A DNA stretch of 6,601 nt. Source: JARLFX01 sp036404255 (GTDB lineage Bacteria; Acidobacteriota; Terriglobia; Terriglobales; Acidobacteriaceae). The position numbers and the translations under genes are program-made. Positions within the stretch are counted from its first letter, which is position 1, and the number at the start of each line of letters is the position of its first letter. The stretch lies in the NCBI GenBank assembly GCA_036404255.1, contig DASWOP010000157.1, forward strand, positions 1-6,601, in the 5' to 3' direction. The notes under the pieces are model-generated. The model was not told the DNA's origin and ran no database searches. It saw only the letters and a program-made list of their open reading frames with translations. Of the stretch, positions 1 through 5,093 are shown one piece after another.

Positions 1-48
1 CTGATCTGCTGTAGAAGTTGCACCAGATTGCGGGCAGCGTACACCGTG

Positions 49-57
49 TGTTACAAA
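49..57 (+). promoter_or_regulatory. Possible extended -10 element of the kinase gene
   Basis: The bases TGT followed by TACAAA (4 of 6 matches to TATAAT, with the TG of an extended -10) end 7 bases before the ATG at 65. A weak -35-like TTGCGG lies at 28-33. Transcription would then begin at or next to the start codon, which fits the absence of any Shine-Dalgarno sequence there. The element is short and imperfect, so this is a suggestion only. Confidence 0.3.
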
Positions 58-64
58 CCGAACT

Positions 65-895
65 ATGCGCGAATGGATGCGCGAAAAAATGAGACGACGC
101 ACTAAGCGTGGACCGAACAATTCGGAGTCCACAGGAAAAATCGGGCAGGAACTGCCCCAAAACCAGGTACCACCATTGCGACCGGACTATCCGGATGCAG
201 AACCGAGCGCGCCAGCGGTCGATCTGGAAGACCAGACCGCGGACCCGACCGGCGATGCGGAAGCAGAGTTTCCACCAACGGTGCAGAAGCTGGAACACGA
301 GACGCAGCCGGAGAACGTGGGCGTGCCACCGCCGGAGCCATCGGCTCTGCCGGCTGGTTCGTCGAAGACGCCGCGCGGATTTGTGGTGTTGGCGATCGGG
401 CTGCCGGGCAGCGGCAAAACGACGTGGTTCAAACGCCGCAGCGTGACGCCGATGTCCAGCGATATGCTGCGCAGTATTCTCTTTGACGACATCACGGAGC
501 AGCGTTACCAGGGGCTGGTATTCAGCACCCTGCGCTCGCTGCTGCGCGCGCGGCTGATCGCGAAGATGCCGTGGAATTACGTGGATGCAACCAACCTTTC
601 ACCGCACGAGCGGCGGCAGTGGATCAAGATGGCGAAGAGCTTCGGCTATGAAGTGCATGCCGTGTTCTTCGATGTGCCGATCTCGGTTTGCATTGAGCGC
701 AACGCTAAACGTGAGCTGCATGTGAGCGAAGACGTGATCCAGAAGATGGCAGAACGTCTGCGTCCACCGAGCTTCAAGGAGGGCTTCTCGAAGATCACCG
801 TGGTTCGGGTGAAGGGAAGCGCTGGTGCCGGTCAGCCGGTGGCTCCGCCGGAAGGCCAGACGGAAGCGTCGAGCGATTCGGACGCGGCGGAATAA
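65..895 (+). CDS. P-loop kinase similar to the T4 polynucleotide 5'-kinase domain (AAA_33 type), with disordered tails
   Basis: This is a 276-residue cytosolic ATP-binding protein. Residues 1-16 are strongly basic (six Arg, two Lys). Residues about 20-104 are rich in Pro, Glu and Asp and look disordered. The folded domain is about 105-250. Walker A is GLPGSGKT (112-119). SSDMLR (131-136) sits where T4 Pnk has NRDDYR, so D133 matches its catalytic Asp35. VDATNLSPHERRQW (173-186) and FFDVPISVCIERNAKRE (201-217) match T4 SDTNLNPERRLAW and FDVPWTELVKRNSKRG, placing R212 and R216 at the lid arginines. A low-complexity tail follows from about 252. No phosphatase or ligase domain is attached. By family it should move the gamma-phosphate of ATP to a 5'-hydroxyl or similar acceptor, but the substrate is unknown. 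In-frame ATGs at 77 and 89 are alternative starts. None has a Shine-Dalgarno sequence, and 65 was chosen because of the -10-like element ahead of it. Confidence 0.85.
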   Translation: MREWMREKMRRRTKRGPNNSESTGKIGQELPQNQVPPLRPDYPDAEPSAPAVDLEDQTADPTGDAEAEFPPTVQKLEHETQPENVGVPPPEPSALPAGSSKTPRGFVVLAIGLPGSGKTTWFKRRSVTPMSSDMLRSILFDDITEQRYQGLVFSTLRSLLRARLIAKMPWNYVDATNLSPHERRQWIKMAKSFGYEVHAVFFDVPISVCIERNAKRELHVSEDVIQKMAERLRPPSFKEGFSKITVVRVKGSAGAGQPVAPPEGQTEASSDSDAAE

Positions 896-920
896 CGCTG
901 CGTTTGACGGAATAAAATTG

Positions 921-954
921 AAGGCCCGCTGTGCATCCTGCATGGCGGGTTTTT
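921..954 (+). terminator. Intrinsic terminator of the kinase gene
   Basis: CCCGC (925-929) pairs with GCGGG (945-949). The stem continues inward through G-T and Watson-Crick pairs to a 3-base loop at 936-938, and a run of five T follows at 950-954. It starts 25 bases after the stop codon at 893-895. This indicates that the kinase is transcribed separately from the next gene. Confidence 0.85.
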
Positions 955-1031
955 CATTTGTGGCGGTGATAAGGGAAAGACTTCAGCACGGATTTCACGG
1001 AAAGTACGGATCAAGGCGGATAGAACGAAAG

Positions 1032-1083
1032 AATTTAATTTCTAATGATGGATTTAATTTTCTGATGCATTTGCTTTCTGATG
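1032..1083 (+). repeat. Three degenerate AT-rich direct repeats in the gap before the DinB gene
   Basis: Three related units of about 14-17 bases lie in a row: AATTTAATTTCTAATGA (1032-1048), ATTTAATTTTCTGATG (1052-1067) and TTTGCTTTCTGATG (1070-1083). Just before them the word ACGGA recurs at 988-992, 997-1001 and 1006-1010, with a GGCGGA variant at 1015-1020. The gap between the two genes (896-1153) holds nothing else except the terminator and the Shine-Dalgarno sequence. The composition is much more AT-rich than the flanking genes. The units could be an eroded intergenic repeat or part of a promoter region; no clear -35/-10 pair was found. Confidence 0.4.
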
Positions 1084-1140
1084 TTTTTGATCTGTAGTGG
1101 TCCGATTCTTCCGTGCCATTTGGGTGACGGATTTTTAAAT

Positions 1141-1146
1141 GGAGGT
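1141..1146 (+). promoter_or_regulatory. Shine-Dalgarno sequence that decides the DinB gene start
   Basis: GGAGGT is a near-perfect ribosome binding site, 7 bases before the ATG at 1154. An in-frame ATG at 1139 overlaps this site and has no site of its own, so 1154 is preferred. Confidence 0.8.
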
Positions 1147-1153
1147 AGTGACG

Positions 1154-1687
1154 ATGGCGACAGAAGAACCGGAACCTTGGCTGCGGGGATCGTTGACGGA
1201 GGTGGATGCGGTGCAACGAGCGGTGCTGCATGCGCTGGTGCTGGCTGGCGAGGACATTGAAGAGTGGTGCGGCGGGTTGAGTGACGCGGAGATGAATGCT
1301 CGACCGCATGAACTGGCGCCGGTGTCGTTCCATCTGCGGCATATTGCGCGGAGCCTGGACCGTCTGCTGAGTTATGCGGAGGGACAGCAACTGGAGGCCA
1401 CGCAGATTGCCGCGATGAAGAGCGAACTGGAGCCGGGTGCGACGCGGGATGAGGTGTTTGCAGAGCTGCGCGCGGCGCTGGAGTTGAGCGCGCAGCGGGT
1501 GCGGGCATTTTCGCCGGGAAGCTACAACGAGGTACGTGGCGTGGGCAAGAAGATGTTGCCGACGACCGTGGGTGGGCTGCTGGTGCATTGCGCGGACCAC
1601 ACGCAGAGGCATGTGGGGCAGGCGGTGATTACGGCGAAGGTGGTAATGGGTGCTGCGCGCACGGCGGACGACTCGCTTCGCTCGTGA
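1154..1687 (+). CDS. DinB-superfamily (DinB_2-like) putative metal-dependent protein
   Basis: The protein has 177 residues from the ATG at 1154, the usual size for the DinB/YfiT four-helix-bundle superfamily. Family members bind a divalent metal through three histidines. The candidates here are H60 or H63 in the segment HLRHIARSLDRLL (60-72), and H149 and H153 in HCADHTQRHVGQ (145-156), the typical C-terminal HxxxHxxxQ-like signature. No signal peptide or membrane segment is visible, so it should be cytosolic. The superfamily includes thiol-dependent transferases and DNA-damage-induced proteins, and the sequence does not say which reaction this member carries out. It is preceded by a strong Shine-Dalgarno sequence and converges on ribA with 14 bases between the stop codons. 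No terminator is visible between them. Family assignment is fairly sure; function is open. Confidence 0.85.
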   Translation: MATEEPEPWLRGSLTEVDAVQRAVLHALVLAGEDIEEWCGGLSDAEMNARPHELAPVSFHLRHIARSLDRLLSYAEGQQLEATQIAAMKSELEPGATRDEVFAELRAALELSAQRVRAFSPGSYNEVRGVGKKMLPTTVGGLLVHCADHTQRHVGQAVITAKVVMGAARTADDSLRS

Positions 1688-1701
1688 GACCAGCGACATT
1701 C

Positions 1702-2301
1702 CTAGCCTACGAGGTGACCCATCTTTTCGCGCTTGGTCTTCATGTATTTTGCGGCGGTGGGGACTGCTGCGACTTCGGCGGAGAGGCGCTCGCTGACTAC
1801 GATGCCGGCTGATTCCAGCGCGGCAACTTTTTCAGGATTGTTCGTCATCAGGCGGACGGATTTCACGCCGAGCTGCTTAAGAATTTCGGCGGGGAGTTCG
1901 TATCCGCGCTGATCGGCGGCGAAGCCAAGGTCGAGGTTGGCTTCGATGGTGTCGCGGCCCTGGTCCTGCAGTTCGTAGGCGCGGAGCTTGGCCATCAGAC
2001 CAATACCGCGACCTTCCTGCTGTTCGTAGAGGAGGATGCCGGTGCCTGCGTCGGCGATGGTGGCCATGGCAAGCTCAAGCTGCTGGCGGCAGTCGCAGCG
2101 CAGGGAGTGAAAGACGTCGCCGGTGAGGCACTGCGAATGAATGCGCAAAATGGGCGAGCCGGTCTTGATGTCGCCCATGACGAGGACGACGGCACCATCG
2201 ATTTTGATTCCGGTGTCGCCTTCAAAGCCAAGGATGCGGAAGTGTCCCCAGCGAGTGGGGAAGTCGGCATCGGCGATCTTTTTTACGGATTTGAAGGGCA
2301 T
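1702..2301 (-). CDS. ribA: GTP cyclohydrolase II
   Basis: This enzyme (EC 3.5.4.25) opens GTP to 2,5-diamino-6-ribosylamino-4(3H)-pyrimidinone 5'-phosphate, formate and pyrophosphate, the first step of riboflavin synthesis, in the cytosol. The protein has 199 residues, close to the 196 of the E. coli enzyme. It is the cyclohydrolase alone, without the DHBP synthase domain of RibBA fusions. The zinc ligands are C58, C69 and C71 in SQCLTGDVFHSLRCDC (56-71). Further hallmarks are YEQQEGRGIGL (92-102), Y109 and R132, equivalent to catalytic Tyr105 and Arg128 of E. coli, LMTNNPEKV (151-159) and the C-terminal KREKMGHL. The start is forced: an in-frame TAA lies two codons upstream of the ATG. There is no Shine-Dalgarno sequence, and a TATAAT ends 5 bases before the start codon, which suggests a leaderless mRNA. 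That leaves no room for an FMN riboswitch. Confidence 0.96.
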   Translation of the reverse strand: MPFKSVKKIADADFPTRWGHFRILGFEGDTGIKIDGAVVLVMGDIKTGSPILRIHSQCLTGDVFHSLRCDCRQQLELAMATIADAGTGILLYEQQEGRGIGLMAKLRAYELQDQGRDTIEANLDLGFAADQRGYELPAEILKQLGVKSVRLMTNNPEKVAALESAGIVVSERLSAEVAAVPTAAKYMKTKREKMGHLVG

Positions 2302-2306
2302 AGCTG

Positions 2307-2312
2307 ATTATA
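2307..2312 (-). promoter_or_regulatory. -10 element of ribA (TATAAT), leaderless arrangement
   Basis: Read on the minus strand this is a perfect TATAAT, with five bases (CAGCT) between it and the ribA ATG. A start site about 6-7 bases after the hexamer falls on the first base of the start codon. The -35 position at a 17-base spacing (2330-2335) reads AACAAT and is poor. The spacer between the two positions carries an inverted repeat, ACTTT (2313-2317) and AAAGT (2324-2328), which could be a regulator site. Confidence 0.65.
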
Positions 2313-2425
2313 ACTTTCTGTACAAAGTGATTGTTATGTCTTGCCGGGTATGGAGATTCTGCGAACCCAGGCACCCACACCATGCGAACTTTTGACACCC
2401 CGCCACTGTATGGACGGGTCTCCTT

Positions 2426-2431
2426 TAGACT
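2426..2431 (+). promoter_or_regulatory. Possible -10 element of the UbiA gene
   Basis: TAGACT fits the TAnnnT pattern and ends 6 bases before the ATG at 2438, placing a start site on or beside the start codon. A perfect TTGACA occurs at 2392-2397 but is 28 bases away, too far for a standard pair. No proper Shine-Dalgarno sequence precedes the ATG, since AAGAG abuts it. The call rests on position and four conserved bases and is weak. Confidence 0.3.
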
Positions 2432-2437
2432 CAAGAG

Positions 2438-3304
2438 ATGCGGAGATTGATTCAAAACACGCGGGTGACGCTGGAGATGATCAAGTGGGAACACTCGATC
2501 TTTGCGTTGCCGTTTGCGCTGACGGGCGCGGTACTGGCGGCGGGGGGATGGCCTCCGTTGCGGAAGGTCGTGCTGATCGTGGTGTGCATGGTGGCGGCGC
2601 GTACGGCGGCGATGGCGTTTAACCGGCTGGTGGATGCGGAGCTGGACGCGGCTAATCCACGGACAAAGATGCGGGCGCTGCCGGCGAACCTGTTGCAGCG
2701 CGGTTTCGTGGCGGGATTTGTGCTGGTGTCGGTTGCGGTGTTTGTGGTGGGGGCGGTCCTGCTGAACCGCTTCTGCCTGATCCTGTCGCCCTTCGCGCTG
2801 CTGGTGCTGCTTGGGTATAGCTTTGCCAAGCGCTTTACGCGGTGGTCGCACCTGATCCTTGGGCTGGCACTGGGGATTGCACCGGCGGCTGCGTGGATCG
2901 CGGTTCGAGGCACGCTGGATGCGCGCATTCTGGTGCTGACGCTGGCGGTGCTGCTGTGGGTGGCGGGCTTCGATGTGCTGTATGCATGCCAGGATTTTCA
3001 GCACGATTCTGCGGTGGGACTCTATAGCGTGCCGGCGGCGTTTGGCATTCGCACGGCCTTCTGGATTGCACGCGGGCTGCATGGCTTGATGCTGATGACG
3101 CTGGTGCTGCTGGCGATCCTGTTTGGGCTGGGACCGATCGCGATGGCGGGAATCGCTGTGACCGCAGCGCTGCTGCTGTACGAGCACAGCATCGTGTCTC
3201 CGAGTGATATGCGGCGGATGAATGCGGCGTTCTTTACGCTGAACGGAATCATCTCTGTGCTGTTCTTTGTTTTTGTGGCGGCGGACGTTTTGTGCCATCA
3301 CTAA
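2438..3304 (+). CDS. UbiA-family polyprenyltransferase, menaquinone (MqnP-like) type
   Basis: This is an integral membrane prenyltransferase of 288 residues, normal for the UbiA family, with about eight hydrophobic segments. It transfers a polyprenyl chain to an aromatic ring during respiratory quinone synthesis. The first Asp-rich motif is N62-x3-D66-x3-D70 in FNRLVDAELDAANPRT (61-76). The second is D179-x6-D186-x3-D190 in FDVLYACQDFQHD (178-190), followed by GLYSVPAAFG. Together they bind the Mg-diphosphate of the prenyl donor. The NRLVDAELDAANPRT and FDVLYACQDFQHD wording is that of the UbiA-like subgroup often annotated 4-hydroxybenzoate polyprenyltransferase. In bacteria using the futalosine route this subgroup is thought to act as MqnP. 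No other quinone gene is in the window, so the acceptor is inferred. The start at 2438 gives the usual short lead before KWEHSIFALPFAL (16-28); the in-frame ATG at 2477 would cut this. The gene is divergent from ribA and convergent with csbD. Confidence 0.9.
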   Translation: MRRLIQNTRVTLEMIKWEHSIFALPFALTGAVLAAGGWPPLRKVVLIVVCMVAARTAAMAFNRLVDAELDAANPRTKMRALPANLLQRGFVAGFVLVSVAVFVVGAVLLNRFCLILSPFALLVLLGYSFAKRFTRWSHLILGLALGIAPAAAWIAVRGTLDARILVLTLAVLLWVAGFDVLYACQDFQHDSAVGLYSVPAAFGIRTAFWIARGLHGLMLMTLVLLAILFGLGPIAMAGIAVTAALLLYEHSIVSPSDMRRMNAAFFTLNGIISVLFFVFVAADVLCHH

Positions 3305-3308
3305 GCGC

Positions 3309-3337
3309 AAAAAAAGCCCGGCTCCAAGGGAGCCGGG
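3309..3337 (-). terminator. Intrinsic terminator of csbD, hairpin shared with the end of the UbiA gene
   Basis: A perfect 9-base-pair stem, CCCGGCTCC (3317-3325) with GGAGCCGGG (3329-3337), has a 3-base loop. On the minus strand it is followed by a run of seven T (the A-tract at 3309-3315), the classic form of a terminator for csbD, whose stop codon is 26 bases before the hairpin. On the plus strand the hairpin begins 12 bases after the UbiA stop codon but has no T-run behind it, so termination in that direction would be weaker or need another factor. Confidence 0.88.
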
Positions 3338-3363
3338 GAGATTGAGGTCAAAACGGGCCCGAA

Positions 3364-3714
3364 TTAGCTAGCTTTGCGAATGTCGTCGCGTTTCGTTTCC
3401 TGCTTCTTGTTGAGCTGATCGAGCTTGCTGGAGATGTCTTCCTTTACCTTGTGGGCAGTCGAGGTGACTTTGTCTCGCAGGCTCTGCTCATGCGTTGCAG
3501 CGTGAGTCTCGGCCTGCTTCGCTTCGACCTTTGCGGTCTTGTGCAGCTCCCCGGCAGAGTCCTTGATGTTGCCCCAGGTCTCCTTGGCTTCGCCGCGTAC
3601 CTGCTGAGCGGCGCCTTCATTGGCGAGCTTCTGGTTGTTGGTTGCGTTGCCAACTGTTTCTTTCACCTTGCCTACAGCCTTATCGATACCGCCAGTTACA
3701 TGGCTCTTATTCAT
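3364..3714 (-). CDS. CsbD-family stress protein with a long helical C-terminal extension
   Basis: The protein has 116 residues, very hydrophilic, Lys/Glu/Ala/Gln-rich and without Cys. Residues about 4-55 are the CsbD-like domain, with GGIDKAVGKVKETVGNAT (8-25) and GEAKETWGNIKDSAGE (41-56). Family members are small abundant general-stress proteins of unknown biochemical role. Most are about 60-70 residues. Here residues 57-116 add a charged helical stretch (KTAKVEAKQAETHAA..., DKVTSTAHKVKEDISSKL) that resembles LEA-like or coiled-coil sequence; that likeness is inference. The start at 3714 was chosen over an in-frame ATG at 3744 because AGGAG lies 6 bases before it and because the family begins at this MNK. 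The gene follows the membrane microprotein gene by 67 bases on the same strand and ends at a strong terminator. Confidence 0.9.
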   Translation of the reverse strand: MNKSHVTGGIDKAVGKVKETVGNATNNQKLANEGAAQQVRGEAKETWGNIKDSAGELHKTAKVEAKQAETHAATHEQSLRDKVTSTAHKVKEDISSKLDQLNKKQETKRDDIRKAS

Positions 3715-3720
3715 GATGTA

Positions 3721-3725
3721 CTCCT
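3721..3725 (-). promoter_or_regulatory. Shine-Dalgarno sequence that decides the csbD start
   Basis: On the minus strand AGGAG lies 6 bases upstream of the ATG at 3714. It sits inside the longer frame that starts at 3744, which argues that the ten extra residues of that frame are not translated. Confidence 0.8.
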
Positions 3726-3737
3726 GTGATGAATCGG

Positions 3738-3773
3738 GTTGCACTTAAACCTGAAAGATGCGCAACGTGCAAC
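3738..3773 (-). repeat. Inverted and direct repeats upstream of csbD
   Basis: GTTGCAC (3738-3744) and its exact reverse complement GTGCAAC (3767-3773) flank a 22-base spacer. The right arm belongs to a tight direct repeat, GCAACG at 3762-3767 and 3769-3774. Around it ATGCG (3758-3762) and CGCAT (3773-3777) form another inverted pair. On the minus strand a weak promoter pair, TTGCAC-17-TTTAAG, can be drawn through this stretch. It may be a regulator site for csbD alone, between it and the microprotein gene. Confidence 0.35.
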
Positions 3774-3781
3774 GCATAGGA

Positions 3782-3931
3782 CTAGATGGCGCGTCGGCCT
3801 TGAATGAGCCGAATGATCAATACAACTACGGCGATCACGAGCAGAATGTGAATGTAGCCACCGAGCGTATAGCTGCTGACAATGCCAAGCAGCCAAAGAA
3901 TGAGAAGGATGACGAATATCGTCCAGAGCAT
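3782..3931 (-). CDS. Lmo0937-family small membrane protein (49 residues)
   Basis: The frame encodes 49 residues beginning MLWTIFVILLILWLLG and ending LIIRLIQGRRAI. Two hydrophobic helices (about 2-19 and 27-43) are joined by a short SSYTLGGYIH turn, and the C-terminus is positively charged (RLIQGRR), which by the positive-inside rule should face the cytoplasm. Both ends and the turn match from memory the Lmo0937-family membrane proteins, which are common as 45-55-residue products in soil bacteria and have no known biochemical function. A possible Shine-Dalgarno AGGGAG lies 12 bases before the ATG, rather far. The csbD gene follows on the same strand after 67 bases, so the two may form a stress operon; this is inference. 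Opposite-strand frames through the same DNA have no family resemblance. Confidence 0.85.
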   Translation of the reverse strand: MLWTIFVILLILWLLGIVSSYTLGGYIHILLVIAVVVLIIRLIQGRRAI

Positions 3932-4002
3932 AGTTTTGTCGTTCTCCCTAAAAATGCCCCGGCAGTGCCGCGGCTTACTTTACGGGCTTTGGTAGCCGCG
4001 CA

Positions 4003-4013
4003 TATGGTATGGT
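4003..4013 (+). promoter_or_regulatory. Possible pheA promoter -10 region
   Basis: Two overlapping TATGGT hexamers (4003-4008 and 4008-4013) each match TATAAT at 4 of 6 positions. A -35-like TTTACG at 3979-3984 is 18 bases from the first. The rest of the gap between the divergent microprotein gene and pheA holds a perfect palindrome, CGGCA-G-TGCCG (3960-3970), and a GCCGCGGC palindrome (3967-3974), but no clear promoter for the minus-strand gene. Weak evidence. Confidence 0.25.
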
Positions 4014-4017
4014 GCGA

Positions 4018-4062
4018 ATGAACTGGGCATGGTTGCCCCAGCAGTTCCAGAATTTGAATTAA
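4018..4062 (+). other. Possible leader ORF and hairpin ahead of pheA
   Basis: An open frame of 14 codons, MNWAWLPQQFQNLN, ends 19 bases before the pheA start. It contains two Trp and one Phe codon. The same DNA can fold: CTGGGCA (4023-4029) pairs with TGCCCCAG (4034-4041), with one bulged C and a 4-base loop. There is no T-run after the hairpin and no good Shine-Dalgarno sequence before the ATG, so an attenuator is only a possibility. A frame this short arises easily by chance. Confidence 0.2.
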
Positions 4063-4081
4063 CGGGATGAGGGTGGAGCAC

Positions 4082-4918
4082 GTGAAGGTTGCAATTCAAG
4101 GCGAGCCGGGGTCATTCAGCAATGAGGCGGCGCTGCGGTTTTTCCCGAATGGCGCGGTGGAGATCGTTTCGTATGCGCTGTCTGCTGAGGTGTTTGAAGC
4201 GCTGGAAAGCGGAGCGGTAGACGCTGCCGTGGTGCCGATTGAAAATTCGCTGGCCGGGCCGGTCGCAGAGCACTACGATCTGCTGCTGACACATGACGCC
4301 GCAATTGAGCGGGAGAGCCAGTTGCGCATCCGGCATAACCTGATTGGGGTTCCGGGATCAAGTATTGAGGGGCTGCGGAAGGTGATCTCACACCCGATCG
4401 CGCTGGCGCAGTGCCGGCGGTTTCTGCATGCGCAGCCGCATATCCAGGTGCTGCCGTTCTATGACACTGCCGGAAGCGTGAAGCAGGTGATGGAACAGGG
4501 AGACGCGACCGTGGCAGGCATTGCCAGCACGCAGGCGGCAGTGGAGTATGGCGGTGAGATTCTGCGCGCGAACATTGAGGACAATCCCGAGAACTTTACC
4601 CGCTTCCACGTGGTTCGGAGAGCCGCAGAGCGGGACAAAACCTGGCAGGTGGATGCGGCGGCGGACAAGATTTCGCTGGCATTCGGGCTTGAGAACCGGC
4701 CGGGCACGCTGGTGAAGGCGCTGGAGACGCTGGCGGCGGTGGGTGCCGATCTGACCAAGATCGAGTCGCGACCGGTGCCGGGGCGTCCGTGGGAGTACGT
4801 CTTCTATGTGGATGTGCGCTACGAGCAGCCAGCGGTGGCGGAGCAGGCACTGGCTGCGCTGCAAGGGCATTGCCCCATGGTGAAGGAACTGGGGCGTTAC
4901 CGGGCAGCCTGGCGGTAG
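4082..4918 (+). CDS. pheA: Prephenate dehydratase with ACT regulatory domain
   Basis: This enzyme (EC 4.2.1.51) converts prephenate to phenylpyruvate, water and CO2 in the phenylalanine branch of aromatic amino acid synthesis. It is the monofunctional form, without chorismate mutase. From the GTG start it has 278 residues. The catalytic domain (about 1-180) has IQGEPGSFSNEAA (5-17), DAAVVPIENSLAGPV (47-61) and the active-site TRF motif at 173-175 in NFTRFHVV. The C-terminal ACT domain (about 198-270) has NRPGTLVKAL (205-214) and ESRP (228-231), the usual phenylalanine-binding signature, so feedback inhibition by Phe is expected. GTG at 4082 was chosen over ATG at 4067 because GAGGG lies 8 bases before it and the resulting MKVAIQGEPGSFS is the normal family N-terminus. 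The ATG would add five residues and has no binding site. lon follows on the same strand after 203 bases. Confidence 0.95.
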   Translation: MKVAIQGEPGSFSNEAALRFFPNGAVEIVSYALSAEVFEALESGAVDAAVVPIENSLAGPVAEHYDLLLTHDAAIERESQLRIRHNLIGVPGSSIEGLRKVISHPIALAQCRRFLHAQPHIQVLPFYDTAGSVKQVMEQGDATVAGIASTQAAVEYGGEILRANIEDNPENFTRFHVVRRAAERDKTWQVDAAADKISLAFGLENRPGTLVKALETLAAVGADLTKIESRPVPGRPWEYVFYVDVRYEQPAVAEQALAALQGHCPMVKELGRYRAAWR

Positions 4919-5078
4919 AGAAGGTGACAAAAAGGGCGGGCTGGGTGTACTTTCAGTGGCCTGATGGCACCGGGGCAGCGTGTTGCATCTAAACAACAGA
5001 GATAGGCGTTCACCTGGGGCCTTGATGTGCCGATAAGGGTCAGAGTGGCTAAACCTTTACCATTCTGCGACCTTTCGG

Positions 5079-5093
5079 AAGATGCGGCATCTT
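5079..5093. repeat. Perfect 15-base palindrome upstream of lon
   Basis: AAGATGC (5079-5085) and GCATCTT (5087-5093) are exact reverse complements around a single central G. The dyad ends where a -10-like TATAGA begins (sharing its first base) and lies 28 bases before the lon start codon. Its size and position suit an operator for a dimeric repressor, but it matches no operator I can name. Confidence 0.5.

Noticed and set aside
995..1699. A 234-codon minus-strand frame over the DinB gene and the gap before it.
   Set aside because: It is Arg/His-rich and has no motif, and the plus-strand gene has a strong Shine-Dalgarno and the metal-binding histidines.
1688..1701. A terminator between the convergent DinB and ribA genes.
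   Set aside because: The 14-base gap and the flanking gene ends show no stable hairpin with a T-run in either direction.
2392..2397. Perfect TTGACA upstream of the UbiA gene as a -35 box.
   Set aside because: No -10-like hexamer occurs 15-19 bases downstream; the nearest candidate at 2426 is 28 bases away.
2302..2437. Possible FMN riboswitch upstream of ribA.
   Set aside because: The promoter lies directly at the start codon, leaving no leader, and no FMN-aptamer-like conserved stretches are present in the 136-base gap.
2222..3310. A 362-codon open frame on the minus strand, antisense to the UbiA gene.
   Set aside because: Its product is a low-complexity string of Arg, His and Gln, as expected from the complement of a GC-rich membrane-protein gene. 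The plus-strand frame has both Asp-rich motifs of UbiA.
5043..5052. GAGTGGCTAA upstream of lon, resembling half of a CIRCE (HrcA) element.
   Set aside because: It has one extra base and there is no matching TTAGCACTC arm upstream.
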